DNA of 64,000 nucleotides from Cenococcum geophilum 1.58 (GCA_001692895.1 KV748206.1:1250662-1314661); one strand, 5' to 3'; shown: positions 49,080-61,120, counted from the first letter of the stretch. A program made the numbers and translations. Notes: generated by a model not told the origin, from the letters alone.

Positions 49080-52000
49080 CACCAACACCTAGCCTACGAC
49101 CAATTCTACGTCTTTGTAATACTATAGGCGCTGCTAGAAGCAGCGTGCCTATAAGTTACCTCACTTTATACTTCTAAGGAACCCACAATAGTAAGACAAT
49201 ATTTCTTACTAGCCACTATATTAAACCTAAAGAACAATCCAATACCTACACTTAACCTACAACGCTAATTAATCCCAGGAGAATTCGATTTATTAGCCCT
49301 AGCCTTAACCCCTAAGGAGATGGACACTAACAATATCTTATCTTTTATTAACTATATAACTACGGACAAGTAAGCGGAAGGGCTACTACCTATTAAAATC
49401 AAAATATAAGACGCCGAGACGTTTATAAAAATGGTAGCATAAGAACCTAATAAATACTACCGCCTTTTATAGAACTACCACCTAAAGCTTACACAAGCCG
49501 AGATGCGTACTGCCTAAGATCGCGATATTATCCAAGACCTATAAGCTCGCGAGGCGCTCGCCAATAACACGCGTTAAGAAACCGAAGATAACCTCCATAT
49601 ATCTAAACGCGACGTCCAACAGTTAAAGAAGGCTAAGATTGTACTTATTGCTACGGTTACTAAAAGAAAAGGCACAATTAAATACCTACAATCTTAGCTT
49701 AATAAGCACATTCGTAATAACGCCAGACACCTCTCTACTGCATATAACGCCACTTAAGTCTCTACGCCCCTGGCAACTTCACCTACTTAACACTTAACAG
49801 AGGGTCAGCGCTAAGCAGCCTTACCTAATGGGAACCCCTACTAAAGCAACAATAAAAGCTATAATAACTAAACCTAAGCTACTACCGTAGGGTCTAATAC
49901 ACGTTACCCTAATCCCCCAGTTTTCTAGAGAGACTATAAAGAATATAGCTACTAAAAGATATAAATCCGCAAGAAACTAACTTAGAGTACCTGCCTTTTT
50001 CCTACGGAAGATACTAAGATTAGCTACATTATCAGGTAAATAAAGGGTACACCATTTAATAGACTCTTCGCCCGATAGGAGACCAATGGCCCCTAAAAGT
50101 GGTAGTCCTACTAAGAAGTCCTTAACAATCTTAACCTAATATACCGCGACTATAACCTACTGGCTACTAACCGAGCTAAACTACGTGCCCTAAAGATGAG
50201 CCCTACTAAATCATTCGACAAGTTCTATATTAAATTCTAGGAATATACCAAAGCCCTCACCCGAGACAATACTAAAGACCAGGAAGATCTCCTTAAAAAA
50301 ATCACTTATCGCCTTAGTTACGCAGCCGCTAGCCACAACTACAATAATGTTTATAATATAGTAGCAGCTATACGGAAGATTAAACGACGACTAAATTAGA
50401 TCACTACTACAAACCCTTACCCAAAGACCTCCCTATAGAAGCCCTCCGGACCTACTAAACTACCGACGCCTACTACCCCAAGCAATACTACTAGTCCTAA
50501 TATTGACCTTTCTATACCAACCTTCTTGTAGAAGCTACTAGATAGAGAACGCGAGCTACTCCGGAAGCTAAAGCGTTGCTATAGATATTATTAAGAAGGC
50601 TATTACAGCTATAGCCTAAACTACCCAATAGCTAGGTTTAGTAGCCGCCGCCTAATACCTAACCTAGTACCTCAAACACCAAATATATTACTATATGCTA
50701 CTACCGTATAAGACAAAGACGTAGTAATAGCGGTAGAGTCAGATACGGAAACGGAAAACGCTAAGTCCCAGCCCTAAGTCGTAGGTTGGGACGCCCTAAT
50801 AATAAGGGGATCTATATATTAGCCTACTTAATAGATAACTTAGTAAAGATAAATGGACAAAAATAGATAGTTTTACCCGTAATAGGAACTACTGCTAAAA
50901 AATAATATAAAAGCCATTCTATGATTAATTGCGGAGCTACTAATAAATTTATAGATACCCAATTCGTGCGTACTTATAACCTACCTACCTTACCTCTTAC
51001 TAAAGCCCGCGCCCTATAACTCGCCGACGGTAGTTATACCGCATAGAAGATTACCTATATAGCATAACTCTACCTAGATATAAATGGGCACTAGGAAAAA
51101 CTCTAGGCCTATATTACACCACTTACTAACTACCTTATTATCCTTAGAATAAACTAGCTCGAATAATATAACCCTACTATTAACTAGAAAAAGAGAGAAG
51201 TAACCTTTAACTCTAAATACTATAGAGAGACCTACCTAGGATATAGCCTAGCCGCCTCTATCTACTCCCCAGGATACCAACCTAAGGAACCCCTTATTAC
51301 CCTACCTATAACCAACTGCTACCACATAAGTGCCGCGGCCTTCTACCGTATAGCACGTAGGAAAGGCTAAACCGTTACTACAGCCTTTTAATTACAACTA
51401 TATAAGCTTAATAAAGAATAGGACCACGTCCTCTATAGTAATAGGATAGATATAGTCGACCTCCTAGAAAACGATGCCCCCGTAAAACTCTACGGACTTT
51501 TACCTTTAGACTTTAAAAAGTTTATAAAGCTTAAAAAAGGACTTACCAATAAGGAACTCCGCAAGCTCCTCCCTAAAAAGTACCATAACTTTATTAACGT
51601 GTGCTTATAAAAGAGCGTAGATATACTCCCCCTATATTAACCTAATAACCATACCATTAATATTAAATAAGGAAAAACGCTACCCTATAAGAGACCTTAC
51701 CTAATATTAAAAGACGAACTTCTAGTTGTTAAAAAGTATATTAATAAACACCTCGACAAAGGGTTTATTCGCCCTAGCATATCCCCAGTAGCCGCCCCTA
51801 TCCTCCTTACTAAGAAGCTAAAAAGAGGTATTTAATTCTACGTTAACTATAGAGGACTTAACGCTATTACGATTAAGAACCAATACCCCGTACCACTTAT
51901 ACGTAAGACTCTTAAGCGGCTTAGCCAAGCCAAAATCTATACTAAGCTCGATATTATCGCCGCCTTTAACCGCCTCTAAATATAAGAAGGTAATAAATAG

Positions 52001-54735
52001 AAAACCGCATTCGCATTGCGCTTTAGCCAATTCGAATATACCATTATACCCTTTAGCGTATATAACGGCCCAGGCAGCTTCTAAAGCTATATTAATAACG
52101 CCTTATAGGACTATCTTAACGACTTCTGCTCTGCGTACCTGGACGATATACTTATTTATAGCAATAACCCTTCTAAGCATACCGAGCATGTTCAAAAGGT
52201 CCTATAGCGCCTTAAAGACGTAGGACTTTATATTAATTTAAAGAAGTGCGAATTCTTAGTTATAGAAGTAAAATACCTTAGACTAATTATTACTACTAAG
52301 GGTGTCTATATAGACCCCAAGAAGGTATATACAATTACCGAATAGCAAACCCTTAACTGCATTAAAGACGTATAAGCTTTCCTCGGTTTCGCTAACTTCT
52401 ATTAAAAATTCATATACAACTTTTTGGGTGTTGTAGTACTACTTATAGCAATAATGCGAACAAAGGGCCTTTCCGCAAAAGAAAGAAAAACACATCTATG
52501 TTTTATCTGGACGCCTAAATGCGAGAAGGCGTTCCAAGACCTTAAAGATACTTTTACTAAAGCACCCATCCTAGCTCACTTTATACCAGGACAATAACTC
52601 TATCTTAAAACTGACTTCTTAGACCACGTTAACGCAGGCGTCCTCTCCCAGATAGGCGATAACGGTCTCCTCCACCTAGTCGCATTCTATTCATCTAAGC
52701 TTATACTATAAGAATGTAACTACAAGATCTATAATAAAGAACTTCTTGCGATTATATAAGCGTTCAAGGAATTCTAACCGGAACTTTCCTTAGTAGAACC
52801 TAACTAGCCAACTAAAGTCCTTACGGATTATTGTAACCTTAAGTACTTTATAACTACAAAACAGCTAAACTAATGCCAAGCACGCTAAAACGAGTTCCTC
52901 TCTAGTTTTAACTTTAAAATCGCATATAGGCTAGGAGTATAAGGTACTAAGCCTAATAGCCTAACACGCCGCTTATAAGACCTTCCTTAGTCTAAAGATA
53001 ACCCCTATAACCAGTTCTAACAATAGACGATCCTAAAAGCACGGAATTTAGCCCCAGGTATGCTACCTACAATAGAGCTAACTATACCTCAGCTCCACAC
53101 CACAGAACTAGAATTACCTCCCGAAATCAACGAGCTTATTACTACGGCATATAACACCTCTGTTAACCCATTACTGCATTAACTTATTACCGCAAAGACC
53201 GCCAGCGCCCGTACGCTGCCGACTAAATTCCAAAGCTTAGGCCAGATTAATATAGCAGCCTTAGAAGTAAAAGAGAATAGGCTCTATTATAGAGGCCGTC
53301 TATTCATCCCTAACTTAGAAAATCTACAATGGCAACTAATCCAAATGGCCCACAACCTCTAATTAAGCGGCCACCTAGGCAGAAGAGGAACCTATAAGCT
53401 TCTTAGCCGATACTACTTCTGGCCTAAAATAATAGACTTAGTCGAACGCTTTATAGGCGCCTACTACGGTTATAAGCGCGCTAAGGCCTTTAATATAAAG
53501 TACTAAGGACTACTACACCCTCTACTAGTACCTATACGACGATAGGCAGATATCGCCATAGATTTCGTTATTAACCTACCACCCTATAAGCGATATAGCC
53601 GTACCTATAAGAACATCCTTATAATAATATGCCGACTTATAAAAGAGCGCCACTACGTCCTAACCGAAGGCGTAACCGTTAGCGACGTCACTAACGCCTT
53701 CCTCCGCGAAATCTACTGATTACATAGGTTACCTAACTTGATTACGTCCGACTAAGGCACATAGTTCGGCTCTAATATATAGAGACGAATCTGCTAACGC
53801 CTTAGCATCTCCGTTAAGATGTCTACATCCTTCTACTATAAAACTGCTGGGCAACTAGAAAACGCTAATGCTAGTATAAAAGCGTACCTATGACAGGTAG
53901 TCGCCTATAGTCAAGATAACTAGGTAGATTACCTCCCACTAGGTAAATTCGCAGCGAATAATTATGTCTTAACTACTATAGGACTTACCCCGTTCTTCGC
54001 AAACAAGGGATATCACCCCTAATCCGGCATAGAACCACCAGAACCTATTAATAAGAAACTGCCATATAGAAAACGCCTTAAGATGCTACTTACCGACTAG
54101 TATATAGACCGTATAAAAAATCTACTCGACTACTATAAGGGAGAAATGGCCTGGGCTTAAGTAAAGTAGGCCTACTTCGCCAACCGTCATAGAACGCCAC
54201 CACCGGAGATGCGTGTTGGCGACTAGGTATAGCTAAATACACGTAATATCTCTACGCAGAGGCCTATAAAGTCACTTAATTATAAGAACCTCGGCCCCTA
54301 CCCAATTAAATAAGTCATTAATAGGGGAGCCGCATACAAGCTAGAGCTCCCACCTGCCCTAGCCACCCGCGGGATATAGCCTATATTTCACCTATAGCTA
54401 CTACACCTTTATCAGCCTAACCCCTTACCGGGGCAGATACAGCTTAAACCCCTACTAGTACTAATCCGAGATAAGAACGAAGACGAGAACCATAAGGAGT
54501 GGACCGTTAAACAAATTATTAACTCTAAATACTTTAGCAAAGGCAGAGGACAACGGCTCTACTATAGAGCTATATACACAGGATTTAACATAGATCAGCT
54601 AGAATGGCAACCATAGGAAGACTTCAAAAATGCAAAGGATCTAATCAGCGACTTTCACCACGCGAACCTATAGAAACCGGGCCTAAATAGAGATTTTATA
54701 CCTAATCCTCTATAGAAGCCCTTATAGAGTTAAAC
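49080..54735 (+). pseudogene. Gypsy-1 gag-pol polyprotein, RIP-inactivated
   Basis: Gag ends with a degraded zinc knuckle (CYRYY-stop-EGYYSYSLNYP, about 50570; Cys and His replaced by Tyr). Protease near 50920 has NCGATNKFIDTQFVR where D-S-G-A is expected. Reverse transcriptase: [20 protein letters not shown] (51838), FSQFEYTIIPFSVYNGPG (52022) and [11 protein letters not shown] (52138), with the LDD site kept. RNase H spans 52590-52960. Integrase: LSGHLGRRGTYKLLSRYYFW (53360), then IAIDFVINLPPYKRYSRTYK and QLENANASIKAYL (53860). Chromodomain: WTVKQIINSKYFSKGRGQRL and YYRAIYTGFNIDQLEWQP (54500-54615). Frequent TAG/TAA codons replace Gln/Trp. Confidence 0.94.
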
Positions 54736-54833
54736 CGTTATACATTACCATATAGGGGCAAATTGCCGTTAAATTGCCGTCAAATTGCGGCAAAGTGCGA
54801 TCACGTAACCAGAATATCGTTAAAATGTCCAGG

Positions 54834-54878
54834 AACTTCAACCGGCGGTTAAAGTTATCTAATTGGTCGGATTCTTAG
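54834..54878. promoter_or_regulatory. palindromic block in the Gypsy-1 3' region
   Basis: ACTTCAACCG-G-CGGTTAAAGT followed by TATCTAATTGGTCGGATTCT. It is nearly the same as the block at 36980-37019 in Copia-2. It lies between the chromodomain and the purine tract. Function unknown. Confidence 0.6.
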
Positions 54879-55020
54879 ATGCCAAGCCTTATCACATAAC
54901 GTTGTTTCAAGCCTTCAGCAATACCCCCCTTTCTTCTTTTCTATACCCTAAGTGTCCCTTCTACATATATATAGTAACCACAGCGTCGCCGGAGCTCCAC
55001 CTCTATAGGAGGGGGGGTAG

Positions 55021-55212
55021 TGTCACGGAACCCCACCGCAGGGGCCTCCATAGGAGAGCCCCGTGCTCTCACATACACCTCGCGTACAGCTTATGTCAGC
55101 TACGCGTAGGTATATCACCTCCTTACGCCCTCGACCCTTACAATCGATCGCGTAACGTCTTGTAGACTCCTCAAATACATACATCTTGTAGCCACTGCCC
55201 CGTCCCGTGACA
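55021..55212 (+). repeat. Gypsy-1 3' LTR
   Basis: 192 bp, TGTCACGG...CCCGTGACA, single copy of each segment; taken as the unaltered LTR form. Confidence 0.93.
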
Positions 55213-55270
55213 ATAACAGACTAAAGTGAAATAAAAAGTGGTAAAGAATAATAAGATAAGCGCGTAATAA

Positions 55271-57756
55271 CTAGGAAAAGGTCCTATATATACTAAGCGT
55301 ATAGTTTTAAAGATGCATTTTATACTTAAGGGTTACTTCGCAAATATTATATCTAATCTTACCCTGCTATAGAAGTTTGGAGAAATAACTACCTTGGAAA
55401 TGTTTTATAACAGTAGCTAGAGTATAGAACTTATATATATACTTGCTAATTACAAGCTTTTTATTCCCAAGGTAGATAAAGTATATTTTTAGTCTTTTCT
55501 CCTTATATAAGGATAACCTTGCCCTCTCTAGCGCTTTAGCCGCTTCTAAAATCTTAGCATCTCCTTTAATCTTAACTTGGCCAAGGGCGATATCTATCCT
55601 AAACTATCTCTAGCGATGACTTAGCTAGTACACTCTACCCTCCTTAATATTATAGTAATCTACGACCGTATTAATAGCATTATTACGTCTACGTATCTTA
55701 TCTTCTAGTAACGTGCTAGGTAGCGTCATAATCACTTTAATAAGGCGTTTATATTTAACTGATCTATTATTACTAGATTTTAAGGTTACTTTAATATCCT
55801 CGCTAAATGTAACCCCGGAAAGTTGCCGCTTAATATTAATTATAGCTTATTTATTATCCTAATTCTTCTTAATATTTTCTAATAGCGCATTTCTTTAACG
55901 TTGCCTTTCATTTGTGATTTCTTAGCTAAGCTTTTAGTATTTTATGCTTTCTACGGTTTTACGCTTAAGGCTAAGCTTTAGCTTATTTTGAACTTTAATT
56001 AAGGAACAAATACGCAGGTTCTTGTTTACCAATAAGGATTATTCTATTATTAGGTGCTATGGCCGCCGCGGGTTAATTAATCGGCTTATTTGGTATACTA
56101 CTTTTATTAACTTTTCTTAAGGCTCTAAGCCTCGAACAATTGCCTATATATCTACGCCAATACGCTGTAGAAGGTAGTGCTTTAGGAATATTCAAGCGTC
56201 GGCATACTATATTATTAGGTTCCGGAGGGCGTCACTTACGTTACCTAGGTAGTATAGGCGTTAGAAAGGTTTTAGTAGAACTAGCTCTATATAATAGAAC
56301 TTACTATTCTTATTAAATGCCTTACCTACGCCGTAATGGAGACTATATAGGCGCGCAACCTGCCGAAATCCTATAATTACGCCAAGGTCCTTAATCCAGG
56401 GCAAAAGAGTTAAGTATAGTAAAGGCTCGTTAAGTAAGACCTTATAGCCGTAGGGGGTTTTAATTAATCGCCGAAATACGGGGATATTATTTAGGTCTAA
56501 ACGGAGTAGTAGCGGCAACTTGTTACGCCTAGGCTTAATATATAGCTTACTAAGCTGCTTTACGGACGTTAGATTAGGGGGTGCAAAAGCTTAATCGGTA
56601 AAGAGAAGGCCTAGGAGAAAGACGTAAGGGCTAAGAATAAGTAAAGGGTTGAAGGTAATCTTAGGAATTGGGAAAGTATTACTAGTTCTCTATAAGTATA
56701 AGGTAAGAGGAATAGGGTAAAAAGAGAACGTACGCTTCTTTTATACTAAGATATTCCTTAGTGAATTCGAATATAAACTTAAGCACGATCTTATAAGGCC
56801 CGCCTTCTAGGTCGCAAATAAGTATAACTATTATATATCGGTAGCATAGATTAAGAAGAGCTTTAGGTCGGCTTGCAGTGCAAAAGCCTAGCTATAGCAA
56901 GAAATAGACTTATATTTAATATCGCCTAACTATATATCTCTTTCTTATTATAACTAAGTTAGTCTTAAGAACTAGGGCGAGATCCTCTATATCTATAATA
57001 GGCTTTTCTCACTTCTTATTACTTAAGCTATATTTCTTTACTAGTTTCCGAAGTACCTAAAAAAGATATTTTAGCTCCGCCTTACTTTGCTAGGCTAAAG
57101 GGTTAACTAGGAACGTAATTACCTTATATATCTAATAGGTTAATTTATTAGCAATTTTCCTACTAGTTGCTCTCTTATATATAAGGCAATAGTACTTCTA
57201 GTATACACTAAGCGAGCTAGAAAGCTTTATCCCGCACTATTTCCTACCCCCCTTCCCTTGTTTCTAATTTAGGAGCTAGTTAAAAAAGCTATAAAGTAGC
57301 TAAAGCGAGAGGACTTGGTACGTTTTCTTAGGGTCTTTCCTTATATAGGTGTAGTATCTAGAAATGGTCAGCTCTAGGTTAAGCTTAAGAGAAAGCTATA
57401 GAATAGGTTATTACTTACTAATACTATTAATCTTTAATGTGGTTAAGGAGATTTGTACTGCTATTAGTGTAGTCCTACGTTATAAAATTAGATTTCTCAA
57501 ACTCTTTTAACTGTTTGAGGTAGTATTTTAATAGATAATCTTAATCCTTATAAAGCTATGCTCGAGTAGGCGCTTTATAAGCATCGTTAGATTTAGCAAT
57601 ACTATTAGCGTTATAGTTAATGCCACTGTCGGCGTCGCAGTCGGCGTTACTATTAGTATCACTATCGGCATTACTGTTAAAGACGGTCGGTTCTATCCCG
57701 TAGCTATTACCATCGCTATCCGTGTCCATATACTTATTATTAGTAACGCTAGACAA
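55271..57756 (-). pseudogene. DUF3435 (FluG-domain, tyrosine-recombinase-like) protein with C2H2 finger, RIP-inactivated
   Basis: The minus strand from ATG 57756 has an acidic Asp/Asn/Ser-rich lead, then DYLLKYYLKQLKEFEKSNF (57520). KKPIIDIEDLALVLKT-like sequence and SRPKALLNLCYRYIIVILIC (56900) follow, then FAPPNLTSVKQLSKLYIKPR (56590) and NIPVFRRLIKTPYGYKVLLN. The core ends with LGVIIGFRQVARLYSLHYGV, GKAFNKNSK, DALRNLII-stop-YADA and FLKHYLLQRIGVDI (56350-56140). This is the DUF3435/FluG-domain family (PF11917), related to tyrosine recombinases; Starship captains belong here. The expected Q-H-A near the active site reads stop-Y-A (C-to-T), and LRYG reads LHYG, so catalytic His and Arg are lost. 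The end carries a finger-like KIRYNICEVTLKYKMHLxNY, as in C2H2-tailed members. About 830 codons, ending at 55271. Confidence 0.85.
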
Positions 57757-57759
57757 TAA

Positions 57760-58149
57760 GCTGCAATCTAATAATTAAGCGCGCCGCATTCTAGGGAGCT
57801 AGAAGAAAACTTAGGGTAGTAGCAGTAGGAGGGACCTAGAGGGTAATAACGGCGGAAAGGATTTAAAGAGTAATGTGGGGTTAAGGAGATGGGGGGGTAA
57901 AAAATAAGAGAAACGGGGCCTAAATTAAACGGATTAGAGGTGGGAGCTATAGAGTTATATAGCTTTAGCGCCAAGCGCGTAAAATATTATAGTCTACCTA
58001 TTAAAAAGTAAGGGCATAGGGCGGTAAGCGAGAGGCTTAATATTAGACCGGTAAGCAAGAGGCTTAGGGCGGCGGGGAGTTTTAGCAACGCGACCTCTAA
58101 AAACGGCGACAGAACCCTCCAAAACCGGCAGTTAGATCTCCATTTTCTT
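57760..58149. other. spacer upstream of the DUF3435 relic
   Basis: No supported gene. A repeated GGTAAGCGAGAGGCTTA/GGTAAGCAAGAGGCTTA pair occurs at 58023-58067. The 5' part of the neighbouring transposon is missing here. Confidence 0.45.
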
Positions 58150-59362
58150 TTTTAATAAAGTAAAATTCGGCCGTATATTTATACTAGGGAGTTAATTAGG
58201 AGCGCCTTTAAGGCAGTAGGCCTTCTCTCCCTTAACCCAAATCGAGCTCTTAATCGTTGCTCTACATAACCTTCCTCTATGCGGCCATTTATACCTCTAT
58301 CTGCCCTTAAGCATATAACGGTCTTATCCTCCCCTATACATCCTCCACCGCCCAATAGCGAGCACACTCGAGCCCGGTATACGCGCACGATCCTTTATTT
58401 AGAAACGTTACTAAAGGCAACGGAGGCAGTTGTTTTAATATTAATGCAATACCTATAATCCTTAGAGGAAGGCTTAGAGCTTATATAAGTAGAAAATAAT
58501 AATCTTTAGTAATATACTAAGGAGCGGAAGGCTAAAAAAAAAATATAAACGGAACGTACTCTCTACTAAATCAGTTCTTACTCTAGAAGCAATAAGGGAG
58601 CTTACTACTACTAAGCAGGCCGTTAGTAAGGCTAAAGAGTATACCAGGCTTACTAAAAAAACGGTTTAAAAAAGATTATTAAGTAGCTGTAGCACTTGCT
58701 AAGGAACAAGTTAAGGCTAGGAAGAAGGCTAGGAAGAAAGCTGCGGATATAAAAAAGCTAGCTAAAGAACACTAGTAAGAGGCAGGAGAAGCAGGAAGGG
58801 TAGCTAAAAAGGCGCAATAAAACTCTCTTACTGCCGCCAATATAGCTCGCAGAAAGAATACTAAAGAAGCTTAATTAGCGGCTTAGATAGCAGCCAATTA
58901 TATAATATTAAAATAGTTAATTATAGAAGAGCTTTGGAAGCAGGCAGAGGAGTCCTCTACTACCACTGCTACTGCTACTGCTTTTGTCTAGCAACTTTAG
59001 GAAGCCGCTAAGAAGGTAGTAAAAGAAGCTACTTTACTAAAGGACACTTAGCAAGAGCAAGAGAATAATAATAGGAGTAATTTAAGCGATAAAGAGTCCT
59101 CGGATAAGGATATTAAGTTAATTAGTAACCCTTAGCGACCAATTAAGTAGGAAATTAAGCGGGAAATTAAGCTCTAAAATATTAAAAATTGGCTTAATAT
59201 AGACTTTGTTATATATATTTATGGCTTTAAAGCTCCTTAATAATAATGCGATGATTTTTAATAGGGTTTACTAGTTATTTGCCACCAAATCGGTATTTTT
59301 AGGTATTTTAGTGTTCAAAACCTTTATAACTAGGGACACCTTCATAACCCCATCACTTACGT
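58150..59362 (+). pseudogene. pogo/Fot-type (DDE_1) transposase, C-terminal part, with right TIR
   Basis: The forward frame reads IRSAFKAVGLLSLNPNRA (58185-58240), matching the I-x-x-a-F-x-x-x-G-L-x-P-x-N-P block after the catalytic domain of DDE_1 transposases. YTKERKAKKKYKRNVLSTKS then VLTLEAIRELTTTKQAVSKA (58515-58630) and a Lys/Ala-rich tail follow. The element ends near ACGT at 59359-59362, followed by TA. The terminal 42 bp (59321-59362) share the box layout of the MITE at 30412-30795 (GTTATAA...CCCxAT...CTTACGT). The catalytic part and left end are absent, so it is 5'-truncated and dead. Confidence 0.6.
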
Positions 59363-59445
59363 TATAAGTTTTCTAATTTTTGGTGGGGTTTTAATATGGC
59401 CTATATACTTGTATAGCCTATAAGCTTACTAACTACGTTAAGTGG

Positions 59446-59475
59446 TTGGTGCACCAAACGCGTAATTACGCGTTT
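59446..59475. repeat. two adjacent perfect palindromes
   Basis: TTGGTGCACCAA (59446-59457) overlaps AAACGCGTAATTACGCGTTT (59456-59475), a perfect 20-bp palindrome. They lie between the pogo end and the gypsy-2 break. They may be a transposon end or a dimer-binding site. Confidence 0.7.
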
Positions 59476-59495
59476 AGTATGCTATATGCTATAAT

Positions 59496-60023
59496 TATAC
59501 AATTCTAGTATCTAATTTAATCTTTCTATTTATCTGTCTGTTTATAGATAATATATAATAGAAGTTACTACTTTAACTCTTTATTCTACTAAAGATACCT
59601 CCTAAAATACTACTATAAACCTTAGATCTCTATCTAATATAATTTTACTTAATACTCTATATCTTATAAATACTTCTTTAATATAGATTTTAGCGATATC
59701 CTCTACTAAGATTTCTTCTATATATACTATAAAGTAGCCTTATTTAGTTAACTTATCTACTATTACTAGAATTGCGTTATATTCCTATTTAGTAATAAAA
59801 TCTTTTAACTTTAATAACTTAATAATAAATTCATATAATATAACCTCCTATAGTCTTTCTAGTATTTTAATAGGCTATAGCCCTCTATATAGCTTATACC
59901 TTATTAGTTTATTTCTTTAGTAATATAAATACTCTTTTATTACTTTTTTTAGCTATACCTTAGATTTTATTAATAATGTATTTTTTTAAAGTCTTAATAT
60001 TAAGCCTATTGCTCCATTATATC
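59496..60023 (-). pseudogene. Gypsy-2 integrase fragment
   Basis: The minus strand reads FIIKLLKLKDFITK, stop, EYNAILVIVDKLTK, stop, GYFIVYIEEILVEDIAKIYI, KEVFIRYRVLSKIILDRDLR and then YYLQTDR-like to RLNxILE. This is the Ty3/gypsy integrase core: V-D-R-L-T-K and I-x-S-D-R-D with S/D replaced, then H-P-Q-T-D-G-Q-x-E-R decayed. It stops abruptly near 59496. It continues across element B to the RNase H fragment at 62362. Confidence 0.85.
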
Positions 60024-60087
60024 CATCGGGAAAATATTCGCAGGATGAGATTCAAGTAGACTTTGTGTGGCGCGTTTCGCGTAATTG

Positions 60088-60420
60088 ACATGCAATTTGA
60101 CCAACTTGACACGCAATTAACCAACTTGACACGCAATTGACCAACTTGACATGCAATTTAACCAACTTAATACGCAATTGACCAACTTGACATGCAATTT
60201 AACTAACTTAATACGCAATTAACCAACTTGACATGCAATTTAACTAACTTAATACGCAATTAACTAACTTGACAACTTTAAAAGCTAACTGCATATTCCT
60301 TGACACGCAGTTAACCTATTTAACAACTTTAAAAGCTAACTGCATATTCCTTGACACGCAGTTAACCTATTTAACAACTTTAAAAGCTAACTGTATATTC
60401 CTTGACATGCAATTAAGGTA
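60088..60420. repeat. 20/21-bp and 56-bp tandem repeats in element B
   Basis: About nine units of GACACGCAATTAACCAACTT type (60090-60270) are followed by about three units of a ~56-bp repeat beginning ACAACTTTAAAAGCTAACTG (60270-60415). Differences between units are transitions. Confidence 0.85.
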
Positions 60421-60477
60421 AAGTTATATGCCAATTACGCAATCTTATATAATCTTACATAGTCTTATTACTTAGAG

Positions 60478-61120
60478 GCTCTGCACGAGGCTCTGCACAA
60501 GGCTCTACACGAAGCTCTACACGAAGCTCTACACGAAGCTCTACACGAAGCTCTACACGAAGCTCTACACGAAGCTCCTAACGTACAGAGGCTCTGCACG
60601 AGGCTCTGCGCGAAGCTCTGCGGTACGGAGGCTCTGCACGAAGCTCTGCATGAAGCTTCTGCACGAAAGCTCTACGTACCAGAGGCTCTGCACGAGGCTC
60701 TTGGCGGCGAAAGCTCTGGCGTACGCGAGGCTCTGCACGAAGCTCTGCATGAAGCTCTGGCACCGAAGCTCTACGTACAGAGGCTCTGGCACGAGGCTCT
60801 GCACGAGGGCTCTGCACGAAGCTACGTATAGAGGCTCTGCACGAAGCTCTTACGGTATAGAGCTCTGCACGAAGCCTCTACGTATAGAGGCTCTGCACGA
60901 GGCTCTGCCGCGAAGCTCTGCACGAGGCTCTACGCGAAGCTCTGCGTACGGAGGCTCTACACGAAGCTCTGCACGAGGCTTCTGCGCGCGAAGCTCTGCA
61001 TACGGGAGGCTTCTACACGAAGCTCTACACGAAGCTCTTATACGAAGCTCTACGTACAGAGGCTCTGCACAAGGCTCTGCGCCGAAGCTCTGCGTACGGA
61101 GGCTCTACACGAAGCTCTGC
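60478..61120. repeat. 12-bp minisatellite in element B (reverse orientation)
   Basis: The unit is GCACGAAGCTCT, the reverse complement of the array at 45893-47350, with one-base insertions (GGCACGA, CTTCTGC) in places. A higher-order mark ACGTACAGAGGCTCTGC recurs. Open frames across it are artefacts of the period. Confidence 0.93.

Larger units (their letters stand above)
48765..55212 (+). mobile_element. Gypsy-1: full-length Ty3/gypsy chromovirus
   Basis: It is 6,448 bp with a perfect ATAAC target duplication (48760-48764, 55213-55217). LTRs begin TGTTACGGAACC or TGTCACGGAACC and end CCCATAACA or CCCGTGACA. A purine tract, TATAGGAGGGGGGG, precedes the 3' LTR. Protease, reverse transcriptase, RNase H, integrase and chromodomain follow in Ty3/gypsy order, with the chromodomain marking it as a chromovirus. 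The 5' LTR is longer than the 3' LTR because of an internal duplication. It lies between the FunK1 and DUF3435 relics in a spacer. Confidence 0.95.

Noticed and set aside
60088-60420. Regular ~20-bp repeats considered as a CRISPR array
   Set aside because: Units are contiguous without unique spacers, the genome is eukaryotic, and no cas genes are present.
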